A stretch of DNA of 39,374 nt from Eggerthella sp. CAG:298. GTDB taxonomy: Bacteria > Actinomycetota > Coriobacteriia > Coriobacteriales > Eggerthellaceae. The notes under the pieces are model-generated. The model was not told the DNA's origin. It was given only the letters and a program-made list of their open reading frames with translations, and searched no databases. The stretch is taken from NCBI GenBank assembly GCA_000435675.1, contig FR895140.1:49457-88830 (forward strand), in the 5' to 3' direction. Shown one piece after another: positions 32,436-39,374 of this stretch (position 1 is the stretch's first letter; every line of letters begins with the position of its first letter). Position numbers and translations under genes: made by a program.

Positions 32436-32807
32436 CTACTCATTTTTTTCTTCCTTTCCGAAATCTAGAATATGTGTCTTGAAAAAATTCAAGATAGTTC
32501 GTCCATCTGTGATTATGGTGGACCAGGAATCACTCTGTCCGTCGTCGTCTTGATATGAATAGTCTTCTCGAATTCCTGGTTCATCTGTAAACGTGTAAGT
32601 GGTAGTTTCGGTTCTTGTGTATTTTCCCTCTGACCCCCAATCTGTATAGCTGTGTTGAAGTGTCGTGCTCTTCCCTTTGTATTCTTTAGCGTAGTTGTTA
32701 ATAAAGCATTCTAGAAAATTGGCCTCATCATCAGTCATCCGCGTGCTGCTAATATCAAGGAACATTCCAATGTGATTACGCAAAGTTCTCTTTTTGTTTC
32801 GATTCAT
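32436..32807 (-). CDS. Small hydrophilic protein, unknown
   Basis: A 123-residue charged protein without membrane segments or signal. It begins NRNKKRTLRNHIGMFL and has a Thr/Tyr-rich middle (TRTETTTYTFTDEPG) and a Lys/Glu end. AAAGGA lies about eight bases before the ATG, inside the end of the preceding 41-codon gene, and only 3 bp separate the two genes, so they are likely co-translated. I recognise no family. The base composition is AT-rich, like the rest of 30.7-33.6 kb. Confidence 0.7.
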   Translation of the reverse strand: MNRNKKRTLRNHIGMFLDISSTRMTDDEANFLECFINNYAKEYKGKSTTLQHSYTDWGSEGKYTRTETTTYTFTDEPGIREDYSYQDDDGQSDSWSTIITDGRTILNFFKTHILDFGKEEKNE

Positions 32808-32810
32808 TTT

Positions 32811-32936
32811 TCAATCCTTTCTTTTTTTGGTTTTGTTCTCTAGTGTCGTGTGTATTCCAATGCTCTTTGCAAATGAAGGATGATTTTCTGCAAGAGAGGT
32901 CATCCTTATTAGCTTCAACCTTGTTCTAGTATCCAT
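32811..32936 (-). CDS. 41-residue small protein, unknown
   Basis: The reading frame starts ATG at 32936 and ends TGA at 32811-32813; the protein begins MDTRTRLKLIRMTSLAEN and ends KNKTKKRKD-like basic residues (TLENKTKKRKD). GGAGGTGAAG lies three to nine bases before the ATG, one of the strongest ribosome sites in this stretch, which is the main reason to believe it. The product is short, basic and soluble. It is followed at once by the 123-residue gene, making a two-gene unit opposite the XRE regulator. No family is recognised. Confidence 0.6.
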   Translation of the reverse strand: MDTRTRLKLIRMTSLAENHPSFAKSIGIHTTLENKTKKRKD

Positions 32937-33071
32937 TTTCTTCACCTCCATTCGTCAGCCATATCTTTTGTTGTTGATATACATTTTGCGATTTAGCAGC
33001 GATAATGATTAGCTAGCAGCTTCACGTGAAGAGAATCTTATTTACGTAGAAATGTACGGAATAGAGGGACT

Positions 33072-33548
33072 ATGCCTAGGACTTCCAATATGGAGAACAA
33101 AACTCCATATCAAGAAAGAAGAGAACAGCTCGGTTTGTCGCGCGAAAAAGCCGCGCAAATGCTTGATGGGATTTCTTATGAGCGCCTTTATAACATCGAG
33201 CATGGTAAAACTACGCCAACGCCAGAAGATATTCTTATTATGGCGGACGCGTATGAGGACCCTGCACTTTGCAACACCTTTTGTTCTCACCAATGTCGCA
33301 TAGGGCAGAAATATGTACCACACGTTGAGGTTGGAGAACTTCCAAGTATTACGCTTGGTATCGTTGCTGCCCTAAATAAGCTTGACGATATGAAAAATCG
33401 ATTGATAGAAATCTGCGCAGACGGAGGGATTGACGAGAGCGAGCAAGAGGATTTTGCTGAAATACAAGAAAATCTTGAGCAGCTATCTCTTTCTGTGGAG
33501 GCGCTTCAGCTTTGGATGGAAAAGGTAAACAAAGAGTCCAATAGTTAA
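33072..33548 (+). CDS. XRE-family regulator with Cys-rich hinge
   Basis: A 158-residue protein with an N-terminal Cro/C1 HTH (residues 13-65: REKAAQMLDGISYERLYNIEHGKTTPT). This is followed by a short cysteine motif C67-x3-C71-x3-C75 (ALCNTFCSHQCRIGQKYVP) and a C-terminal coiled-coil-like helix. HTH proteins of this type with a conserved CxxxC(x)nC-PIG motif occur in Firmicutes and Actinobacteria; metal or redox sensing is a guess. ATG 33072 (GAGGG 3 bases upstream) and ATG 33090 (TAGGA 7 bases upstream) are both possible starts. It is divergent from the two small unknown genes and may regulate them. Confidence 0.85.
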   Translation: MPRTSNMENKTPYQERREQLGLSREKAAQMLDGISYERLYNIEHGKTTPTPEDILIMADAYEDPALCNTFCSHQCRIGQKYVPHVEVGELPSITLGIVAALNKLDDMKNRLIEICADGGIDESEQEDFAEIQENLEQLSLSVEALQLWMEKVNKESNS

Positions 33549-33638
33549 GCTATCTATTTAAAAATTCTGATGCAAGGGCCGCGATAAACACAATGATTTG
33601 TTCCATTGAGTTGTTGCGATCGATCTTTCAAAATCAGA

Positions 33639-33670
33639 GAGGGGCAGCGGTTGCTGCCCCTCCTTTTATT
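33639..33670 (+). terminator. Strong terminator between convergent genes
   Basis: A perfect 10-bp stem GAGGGGCAGC/GCTGCCCCTC with loop GGTT is followed by CTTTTATT on the plus strand. On the minus strand it is followed by TCTGATTTTG, so it may serve both the XRE gene and the minus-strand zinc-ribbon operon. Confidence 0.92.
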
Positions 33671-33691
33671 AATTGCTATCCCAATGACGAG

Positions 33692-34858
33692 CTATTCAAG
33701 TGATGCGTCAATGAGCTTTTTGCTCACTCGTGTCGTTATGTCGGTATAGTATTTGAGGTCTGCTGCGCTTAAACTGTCTTCGTCGATCGCTTCGATATCT
33801 GCTGCTAGGTCTGCGTAGTCAGAGATATACTTCGCGTAATCAGCTGCCAAACTAGCCTGATTGCTTGAAGAGTTGTATTTCTTCATGAAGGCAATATAGC
33901 TATCAACGAATTTCTCGTAGTCATCCATGGTTTTCTTGAAGTCGGCACTAGGGCTTGTTGAGCTATTGCTTGAGCTTGATGATGAAGCCGAAGACGAGCT
34001 CGACGAGCCGCTTGAAGAGGAACTTTCATCTTTTGCTGCATACATAGAGATATACATTGTATTGAAGCCTTGATACTCCAAATGCAAAGAATCACCCTGT
34101 GCATTCTTTGCGCTAAATGATTTCTCGTTTTTGCTGTAATCTGCATCGAATCCTTTTTCGATACATTTAGCAACGTAAGCATCGTAATCTGCTTTGTCCA
34201 TTTCACCAACATATGCAGTGAACTGACTAGATGAATCTACGGCAATACTTCCTTTTGCTTTTTCAGGATTGGGTATTTTTGTAGCAAGACCAGCTGTTGG
34301 CCAGATGAGCTTACTATTGGTTTTAGGTGCATCAAGATCAATCGTTATTTCATTTGAGAAATCGCTATATCGAACGGACAGTTCGTAGCCTTCAGGATTG
34401 AAAGCTTCATAGCTAGTGCCGTCTTCGGTAGCATCTACCGTAAATCCACGTTCTTTGCATTCGCTAACATATGCATTAAAGCTTTCTTTGTTGATTTTAT
34501 CTGCGACCCTTATATATAAGCTGTCTTTGTTTTCGAATACGCTTGCGCATTTTCGATCCATGCTGGGGATCATTTTTGCGAGTGGGCTAGTCGGCCAATC
34601 TTCCTTGGTGGAATCGGCCTGCTGACTGCATGCACTGTTGCACGATGCAATAATAAAGATCGCAACGATGATTCCTGCAATGATCGCGATAACTTTGAGC
34701 CCAGTTCTTTTCTTCTTTGGTGGTTCAGCAGGGGAGGGCTGAGGCGTTGGCTGCGTGCCATCAGCAGCGACAACAGGATCGCCAACTGGACCACCACAGG
34801 TGGGGCAACTGGTTGCGTTGTCGGGTACTTCCGTACCACAAGTCTTGCATGCTTTCAT
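33692..34858 (-). CDS. Zinc-ribbon, single-pass membrane protein with duplicated DUF6591-like domain
   Basis: A 388-residue protein. An N-terminal zinc ribbon (C4, C7, C18, C21) faces the cytoplasm, then a Pro-rich linker, then one membrane helix (about 53-73, ending near IIASCNSAC). Outside are two repeated domains of about 85 residues, each opening with WPT(S/A)GLA-like and containing a YNAYVxxCxxKGF-type block (about residues 88-180 and 185-275). A poly-Ser stretch (about 277-305) and a helical C-terminal domain rich in Asp and Lys follow. The repeated domain resembles DUF6591. Function is unknown; the topology suggests a sensor linking the envelope to the SPFH protein encoded just upstream. 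Last gene of a three-gene operon. Confidence 0.85.
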   Translation of the reverse strand: MKACKTCGTEVPDNATSCPTCGGPVGDPVVAADGTQPTPQPSPAEPPKKKRTGLKVIAIIAGIIVAIFIIASCNSACSQQADSTKEDWPTSPLAKMIPSMDRKCASVFENKDSLYIRVADKINKESFNAYVSECKERGFTVDATEDGTSYEAFNPEGYELSVRYSDFSNEITIDLDAPKTNSKLIWPTAGLATKIPNPEKAKGSIAVDSSSQFTAYVGEMDKADYDAYVAKCIEKGFDADYSKNEKSFSAKNAQGDSLHLEYQGFNTMYISMYAAKDESSSSSGSSSSSSASSSSSSNSSTSPSADFKKTMDDYEKFVDSYIAFMKKYNSSSNQASLAADYAKYISDYADLAADIEAIDEDSLSAADLKYYTDITTRVSKKLIDASLE

Positions 34859-34889
34859 AAATAACTCCTTCTAATCTCAATGGAGCCGA

Positions 34890-36005
34890 TCAAAGCCCCA
34901 TGATTTCCTTTTTCTTGGCATCGAATTCCTCTTGTGAGAGCACGCCTTCGTCAAGTAACTCCTTGAGCTGCTTCACTGCCTCGATCTGCTCATCGAGAGG
35001 AAGAATAGACGCGCCTGTAGCCCCTTCTCCTCGTGGCGTCATCCCCTGCGCAAGATTCATGCCGAAGAGCATCCCGCCGCCATCGCCAAGGCCGTTATCC
35101 TGAATGCCTTGCGCAATCTTTTGTTGAGCGGCAATGTTCGAGGCTCGCTGCGATGACTCTTCGTAGGCCTGCATATTCATGCGGTTTTCGGAGAACTTGC
35201 GAACCAGTTCGCGCGAGTCAGCAGAGAACTCAATGTTCTCGATTGCAACTTTCACCACTTTGAATCCGTAGCGTTCGGGCCAACTTCCGGCATTTTCGCT
35301 ATCTGCGGCAACCCGCTTAGCTATTTCGCTCGCTTGTGCAGGGAGTTGCGAGATTCGATAGGTGTTTGAGAGCGAATTGAGCGCAACGATGAACGACTGA
35401 AGGAACTCTGCGATAATCTGTTTGCGAGCAGCGGGATAATCGAACGAATAATTGAATACATTCGCTGGAACGAAATTGCGAAGAAAAACAGTAGGATCTG
35501 TGATCTTGATCGAGAAGAGTCCGTGCGAATAGACCTCCAAGTCGCACTTATAATACAGATCGTTGTAGACCTGAGGTCCACGAGTTCCAAAAGGAATATG
35601 CCTGATTTCGCGCAGGTTGACAAAAGCGATTCGCTTCTCAGTAACAGGCTCGCCGCCATAAGCAACACGATCGATTACCTGGTTGATGATCGATCCGATG
35701 CCATCATGAAAAACGCTCTCTTCGCCACTTTCGTAAACATAATTTCCTGATTCAGTAACGATGGTTTCGATGCCAGCTTGGCTGAACACATAGGCAGCAG
35801 TATTTTCAGGTACGAAAATGCGTGAACCATTCGTAATGACACCATCAGAGCTGTAAAGATTTGCGCCTCGTCCTCGGTTGGTATTCTTGAGTGTTCCAGG
35901 AACGATAGCGTCATGCTCATTGAAGGGACGCGCGGTATAGATGTCTTTCCATTGGTCGGCTAAGGTGCCGCTAACAGAATCCGTAACTGCTTTAAGAATT
36001 CCCAT
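34890..36005 (-). CDS. SPFH-domain (virion-core/YdjI-like) protein with SHOCT tail
   Basis: A 371-residue protein of the bacterial SPFH group that includes YdjI of Bacillus. The N-terminal half has GTLKNTNRGRGANLYSS and VFVPENTAAYVFSQAG-like strands, the middle an SPFH region (FGTRGPQVYNDLYYKCDLEV, FLRNFVPANVF), then a coiled-coil section. The last 30 residues (EQIEAVKQLKELLDEGVLSQEEFDAKKKEIMGL, split over two helices) are a SHOCT domain. No membrane helix. In Bacillus the YdjG-YdjI system brings the phage-shock protein LiaH/PspA-type to the membrane; here the flanking zinc-ribbon proteins could play the YdjG role (inference). 11 bp after the first operon gene. Confidence 0.88.
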   Translation of the reverse strand: MGILKAVTDSVSGTLADQWKDIYTARPFNEHDAIVPGTLKNTNRGRGANLYSSDGVITNGSRIFVPENTAAYVFSQAGIETIVTESGNYVYESGEESVFHDGIGSIINQVIDRVAYGGEPVTEKRIAFVNLREIRHIPFGTRGPQVYNDLYYKCDLEVYSHGLFSIKITDPTVFLRNFVPANVFNYSFDYPAARKQIIAEFLQSFIVALNSLSNTYRISQLPAQASEIAKRVAADSENAGSWPERYGFKVVKVAIENIEFSADSRELVRKFSENRMNMQAYEESSQRASNIAAQQKIAQGIQDNGLGDGGGMLFGMNLAQGMTPRGEGATGASILPLDEQIEAVKQLKELLDEGVLSQEEFDAKKKEIMGL

Positions 36006-36016
36006 GGGTCACCTTC

Positions 36017-36667
36017 CTAAAGAGCCTGTTCAGTGTCGCAATATTTGCAAATCACCTTTTGCCCTTGAATACCCGAAAGAGGAGCCATGCAGCCGATGCA
36101 CTTTTTCGTGGTATGGATGGTAGGTGCTGAAGCAACTACGGCAGGGGCGGGAGCGGCTGTTGGCGTTGGAGTTGGAGCTGTTGACGAGGCAGGAGCCTGA
36201 ACTGGTGCGGGTGTTTGTTGTACTTGCGATACTCCAATTTGCACATTTTGTGGGAGCGCAAGAACTGCTTGCGATATGGCGCTTCGCCAGTTGTGAAGAT
36301 TGCGATTTTCCTTATCGGCCATGGGAGTGAGTAAAAACTCAAGGATGCCAGCATCAGAGTCTTCATCAGTATCGCCGAGTGTAAAGGCTTCGATCCCATG
36401 ACGAAAATACACATGAAGCTGTCGCTCATTGTTTTGAGACATGCCAATAACGACCTGGGGCGAATTGTTTGCGATAGTTACCTGGTCAAGCGCGTATCGC
36501 TGAATGTCTTTAACGTTTCCAAAAATGCTTTTGTGAACAACGATCAAGGCTTGGTTGGTGAGAACGAGCTCATCGAGCTCCGAGTCGAATCTTCCACCAC
36601 GATCATGCTTCATCTCTGAATCGCGAAGGATGATCGCCTCATTGGGCTGAAGATTGATTTTCGTCAT
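36017..36667 (-). CDS. Protein with C-terminal zinc ribbon, function unknown
   Basis: A 216-residue protein. The N-terminal 125 residues form a beta-rich, PH-like or GRAM-like domain (KINLQPNEAIILRDSEM, LVLTNQALIVVHKS, VTIANNSPQVVIGM), a pattern seen in proteins that bind membranes or lipids. A Pro/Ala/Thr-rich linker follows and then a zinc ribbon (CIGCMAPL...CKYCDTEQ). No membrane helix. I place the start at 36667, which follows AAAGGG by about nine bases; the frame extends upstream without a ribosome site. First gene of the SPFH operon, divergent from a small XRE regulator. The two zinc-ribbon partners probably act with the SPFH protein. Confidence 0.78.
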   Translation of the reverse strand: MTKINLQPNEAIILRDSEMKHDRGGRFDSELDELVLTNQALIVVHKSIFGNVKDIQRYALDQVTIANNSPQVVIGMSQNNERQLHVYFRHGIEAFTLGDTDEDSDAGILEFLLTPMADKENRNLHNWRSAISQAVLALPQNVQIGVSQVQQTPAPVQAPASSTAPTPTPTAAPAPAVVASAPTIHTTKKCIGCMAPLSGIQGQKVICKYCDTEQAL

Positions 36668-36757
36668 CTTGTAAACCCTTTTCCCATCTGTGTATTCTCG
36701 AATAAGCGGCACCATATATGAAGCCACCGCGGATAGTCTAGCACATATCCTGTAGGC

Positions 36758-36973
36758 ATGGACATCGACCAGAAAAGACGCGCGCTCGGAGAAGCGATCA
36801 GGCAGCGAAGGGAAAGCCAGGGGCTTTCGCAAGACCGCCTTGCCAAGATGGTCGGCTCTAGCAAGTCACACATTTGGCGCATCGAGAAGGGCCACGTGGG
36901 TGTTGGCATCGATGATCTCGCGCGCATCGCCGATGCGCTCGACACCCAAGTGCGCGATCTGCTTACGTTCTAG
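36758..36973 (+). CDS. Small XRE-family HTH protein
   Basis: A 71-residue protein that is almost wholly a Cro/C1-type HTH (residues 8-62: GEAIRQRRESQGLSQDRLAKM, SKSHIWRIEKG). It is divergent from the SPFH operon with 90 bp between, which suggests that it may control that operon. GTAGG precedes the ATG closely. A stand-alone DNA-binding domain with no sensor part. Confidence 0.85.
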   Translation: MDIDQKRRALGEAIRQRRESQGLSQDRLAKMVGSSKSHIWRIEKGHVGVGIDDLARIADALDTQVRDLLTF

Positions 36974-37034
36974 CTAGTGCTCTAGCTACTTCCAGCCTTC
37001 CCGATCGTGCTGCACATGCGGCTCGCACCGCCGA

Positions 37035-38243
37035 TCATTCACCACACATCACATCGATCACCCTGAGCGTGCTTGCAAGAGCTTTGCTATCACACGAGAT
37101 TGCTCCTTCAAGCCCGAGGTATGCGCGAAGCCATTCATCTTCGAGGGTTCGGTCAGCGAAAACGAGCAGCGAGAAGCACAGCGCTGCAAGCGTATCGCCC
37201 GGCACCTCGCGCACCCCTTTCGTGCCAAGCCAGATGATCCCTGCAGCTGCAATCAGGTCGTACGCCAGGTCGATCGCGGCAACAACGTCGCTATCGGCCA
37301 GTTGCGCGATCTCACAGATCAGCGCATCATTCGTTCGCATGAAACGCGCCAGCATAACGAAGAACGCGAGCATCTGCAGTGTTGCGGCATCACCCGCGCC
37401 ACCGATAATCTCGACATATTCCGCGACGAGGCTGTGGTCTTCGAAAATCGCCCAAACCCCCAGGTAGCCAAGCTCTTCGGCGGGCGCAACGAACTCGCTC
37501 CACCAACCGAAGAACGCATCCATCGCCGCTTCAACGCCTGCGAACCCCTTAACTTCATCGAGTAGCACGAGCGCATGGATCGCCGCAGCCACACGTTCAA
37601 GTGCGAGCGCCGCCTCTTTTTCGCCGTACGCATCAAGGCGCTGCATAGCTTGCTCGTAATCGGGCAATGCTCGCGCGAGATCGGCGAAGCCATCGAGGCT
37701 AGCAGGTCCGCATGCCAGCCCTTCGACCAGATCGGCATCGTCAGTCATGTCAACGAACTTCGCGAACAGGATGAGTGCCCGCAACCGTGCTTCCTTGCGC
37801 TTCAGCTCTTCAAGTTTGCGCGCGATCGCTCCGTAGAGATCGATGCTTTCATCATCGAGGATCTGCTTGACCTCGCTCAAGCCGAAACCATATTCAGCAA
37901 GCGTTAAGGCCGCCCGGAGCCGCTCGAGGTCTTGAACCCCATACAGCCTGCGGTTGTTCGACACGCCTATGCCAGTGCATTCAGGCGTGAGCAGACCTCT
38001 TTTCTCGTAATAGCGTAATTTCGATGCAGGCACGCCGGTCAGCTTCGTTACCTGTCCAGCCGTGAGCTTCTCCTCTTTATTGGGAGCCAGCCTGGCGTTA
38101 TGACCATCCGTACGCTTCGCGCTCGACCTGGTCGCAAGGTTTGCATCCGCCGAAGGAACTTTCAGTCCCTCTTGTCCGATGATGATGCTTGCCTCGCCGT
38201 TTTCGGCTGCAACAGCGTTCTTGATTCTTCGGTAACCAGCCAT
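37035..38243 (-). CDS. MerR-family regulator with long N- and C-terminal extensions
   Basis: A 402-residue protein, far longer than a typical MerR (about 130). A charged 55-residue leader precedes the MerR HTH (residues about 60-130: KLTAGQVTKLTGVPASKLRYYEKRGLL). A dimerising helix follows (about 140-170), then about 230 residues of Ala/Leu-rich helical sequence with no Cys metal site. The C-terminal part is probably a ligand-binding or sensor domain of unknown type. AAGGA lies about nine bases before the ATG. It stands between the XRE gene and thrH. I cannot say which genes it controls. Confidence 0.85.
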   Translation of the reverse strand: MAGYRRIKNAVAAENGEASIIIGQEGLKVPSADANLATRSSAKRTDGHNARLAPNKEEKLTAGQVTKLTGVPASKLRYYEKRGLLTPECTGIGVSNNRRLYGVQDLERLRAALTLAEYGFGLSEVKQILDDESIDLYGAIARKLEELKRKEARLRALILFAKFVDMTDDADLVEGLACGPASLDGFADLARALPDYEQAMQRLDAYGEKEAALALERVAAAIHALVLLDEVKGFAGVEAAMDAFFGWWSEFVAPAEELGYLGVWAIFEDHSLVAEYVEIIGGAGDAATLQMLAFFVMLARFMRTNDALICEIAQLADSDVVAAIDLAYDLIAAAGIIWLGTKGVREVPGDTLAALCFSLLVFADRTLEDEWLRAYLGLEGAISCDSKALASTLRVIDVMCGE

Positions 38244-38459
38244 TTCATCACATCCTTAAACGGAAGTGTAAACCTCGCACCTACTACGAGGTCAATGGGT
38301 TACGAGGAAAAACTCGTCATATTGGATGATGGAATTCTCCGTATCTCATCAAAAGAAATGACGAGATACTAGGGATCTCGTCATAAAAAGCGGCTGCAAG
38401 GGCAACCAAATATCATTTGTAAAGATTTGTGAAAATCGATTTCCTGAAGACCGAGAAAA
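38244..38459. promoter_or_regulatory. 216-bp spacer with hairpins
   Basis: AT-rich spacer upstream of the MerR gene and downstream of thrH (both minus). It holds a perfect 10-bp hairpin (38358-38384) and a small ACGAG/CTCGT hairpin (about 38318-38332). The repeated words CTCGTCAT and TCTCATC may be binding sites for the MerR-type protein. No gene is seen. Confidence 0.5.
38358..38384 (-). terminator. Probable terminator of thrH
   Basis: ATGACGAGAT and ATCTCGTCAT form a perfect 10-bp stem with a 7-base loop. On the minus strand it is followed by TTCTTTTGATG. It lies 75 bp beyond the thrH stop. Confidence 0.65.
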
Positions 38460-39065
38460 TTACGCCTCTAGCGCACCTTTGATCGCCGCCAACAGATCGT
38501 CAAACTCTTCGAACGCCTGCAGGTCCGGGTTCTCGGCGATGATCGCGTCGGTGCTGCGGAACAAGAAGCCATCCTTGCTCGCGCGGATCATGCCCAGGTC
38601 GTTATGGCTATCGCCCACGGCGATGGTATCGAACCCGCAGCTCTGCAGCGCCTTCACGGTGGTGAGTTTCGACTGGTCGCAGCGCATCTTGAACCCGGTG
38701 ATCTCTCCATCAGGCGCAACTACGAGCTCGTTGCAGAACAGCGTGGGCATGCCGAGCTTCTCCATGAGTGGCTTGGCGAATTGCGTGAAGGTGTCGGAGA
38801 TTACGATGACCTGTCCGCAGTCGCGCAGCTCGTCGAGGAACTCCTTCGCACCCGGCAGCGGATCGATAGTAGCGATGGTCTCCTGGATCTCCTTGAGGCC
38901 GAGGCCGTGCTCGCGCAGGATGCCCAGACGCCAGTTCATGAGCTTGTCGTAATCGGGTTCGTCGCGCGTTGTGCGCTTGAGCTCGGGGATGCCGCTCGCC
39001 TCTGCGAACGCGATCCAAATTTCGGGAACCAATACACCTTCCATATCGAGGCAGGTCACGTACAT
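38460..39065 (-). CDS. thrH: ThrH-type HAD phosphatase (phosphoserine phosphatase/homoserine phosphotransferase)
   Basis: A 201-residue HAD-family protein. Motif I is CLDMEGVLVPEIW (D7, E9), the distinctive ThrH form in which the acid is Glu rather than Asp; motif II is VISDTF and motif III GDSHNDLGM. In Pseudomonas, ThrH dephosphorylates phosphoserine and can move the phosphate to homoserine, linking serine and threonine synthesis; that second role is inferred here. The length fits ThrH (about 205). The start at 39065 follows AAAGGA by about nine bases; the frame runs further to 39119 without a site. Confidence 0.92.
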   Translation of the reverse strand: MYVTCLDMEGVLVPEIWIAFAEASGIPELKRTTRDEPDYDKLMNWRLGILREHGLGLKEIQETIATIDPLPGAKEFLDELRDCGQVIVISDTFTQFAKPLMEKLGMPTLFCNELVVAPDGEITGFKMRCDQSKLTTVKALQSCGFDTIAVGDSHNDLGMIRASKDGFLFRSTDAIIAENPDLQAFEEFDDLLAAIKGALEA

Positions 39066-39195
39066 GAGAAAGGTCCTTTCATCGTGCGAGCTTGGCGCGT
39101 CGAAATGCGCGCGATTCACTGTTCCTTATGAAACCACAAAACGCCCGCGCGGTCCGTAACACTTAGGCTAAAGGAAAAGTGTTGCTCGAATCATG

Positions 39196-39335
39196 CCTGT
39201 TAGCTTATAGTGCCCGACCTCCGGCGAAGGCATGGCCCTACAGCTGCTCGCTTACTGTTAACGTCGCAGATACCAACCGCGGCTGCGCAAGCGGTCCATA
39301 CCTTCCCCTCCGGCCAGACCCTATAAGCTAACAGG
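39196..39335 (-). repeat. Inverted-repeat-bounded structured element, possible ncRNA
   Basis: Perfect 15-bp arms (CCTGTTAGCTTATAG at 39196-39210, its complement at 39321-39335) enclose 110 bp. Inside, GAAGGTATGG and CCATGCCTTC pair over 10 positions on the minus strand, with one G-U pair that becomes an A-C mismatch on the plus strand, so an RNA made from the minus strand is better formed. A further ACCGC/GCGGT stem lies within. The long rod-like plan resembles small regulatory RNAs such as 6S RNA, but I do not recognise a conserved core, and a MITE-like element is as likely. Confidence 0.5.
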
Positions 39336-39343
39336 TCAAGGTT

Positions 39344-39374
39344 CGATCAGCGGAGAGGGTGAGGCAACGAGGTG
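39344..39374 (-). repeat. CACCTCG-type 31-bp repeat, copy 3 (window end)
   Basis: On the minus strand it reads CACCTCGTTGCCTCACCC followed by TCTCCGCTGATCG, matching 1316-1346 with 5 differences. It is the last sequence of the window and lies 8 bp outside an inverted-repeat element, the same arrangement as at the left end. Confidence 0.75.

Larger units (their letters stand above)
39066..39374. other. 309-bp gene-free end region with structured element
   Basis: Upstream of thrH. It contains a 7-bp AACACTT/AAGTGTT hairpin (about 39160-39182), the inverted-repeat element at 39196-39335 and the CACCTCG-type repeat at the extreme end. I see no coding sequence. Confidence 0.65.

Noticed and set aside
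32226..32468. 80-codon plus-strand frame rich in Phe and Leu
   Set aside because: It starts inside a perfect hairpin, lacks a ribosome site and overlaps the end of the opposite small gene; its hydrophobicity follows from T-rich DNA.
39196..39335. SRP RNA, tmRNA, RNase P RNA or a cobalamin riboswitch
   Set aside because: I looked for the conserved cores of these RNAs on both strands and did not find them.

Overview
The window looks like chromosomal DNA from a gut or oral actinobacterium of the class Coriobacteriia, most likely the family Eggerthellaceae. This is an inference from gene content: an [FeFe]-hydrogenase maturase (HydF), a Tat-exported molybdopterin oxidoreductase with Fe-S and NrfD-type subunits next to a regulator gene, an AmmeMemoRadiSam cluster, a Ddh-type lysine pathway enzyme and moderately GC-rich codon use. 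I cannot name the species. Almost all of it reads as ordinary, well-kept coding sequence. I see no rRNA, tRNA, CRISPR array or transposase gene.

Layout. 1-1155: 5'-truncated hydF. 1156-1693: a gene-free stretch full of repeats, including an inverted-repeat element at about 1350-1577. 1694-8000: an M16C metallopeptidase, a small membrane protein with an Ala/Pro linker, meso-diaminopimelate dehydrogenase and a YeiH-family exporter. 8253-12091: the NAD de novo operon nadA-nadB-nadC with its probable repressor niaR. 12088-15311 (minus): an AmrB-AmrA fusion, the radical SAM enzyme AmrS and a class-I glutamine-amidotransferase-like hydrolase. 15522-18020: a preQ1-I riboswitch followed by queD-queE-queC-queF, a full GTP-derivative-to-preQ1 route apart from FolE. 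18103-24308: a MocR-type regulator divergent from a three-gene molybdoenzyme operon whose catalytic subunit resembles the NarG/EbdA branch. 24429-27468: a voltage-gated-type K+ channel, a ClC channel and a methyltransferase, tightly packed. 27469-30682: short repeats, then an SDR/acyl-CoA dehydrogenase pair divergent from a TetR-family regulator with two candidate operators.

30683-33670 is more AT-rich and looks acquired: a 23-bp tandem repeat array in front of a DUF4143 ATPase, two small unknown genes (one of 41 codons) and an XRE regulator. 33692-36667 (minus) is a three-gene operon of unknown function (zinc-ribbon protein, SPFH/SHOCT protein, membrane-anchored zinc-ribbon protein with two repeated extracellular domains), with a tiny divergent XRE regulator. 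37035-39065 (minus) holds a long MerR-type regulator and a ThrH-type phosphatase. The last 180 bp hold a strongly structured inverted-repeat element, and the window stops inside a repeat that also occurs near the left end.

The best supported less-ordinary signals are the preQ1 riboswitch starting almost at the predicted transcription start, the NarG-like molybdoenzyme with an NrfD anchor, the 23-bp repeat array, the SPFH/zinc-ribbon operon, the dispersed intergenic repeats, and a damaged-looking P-loop at the left edge that is probably a sequence-quality artefact.
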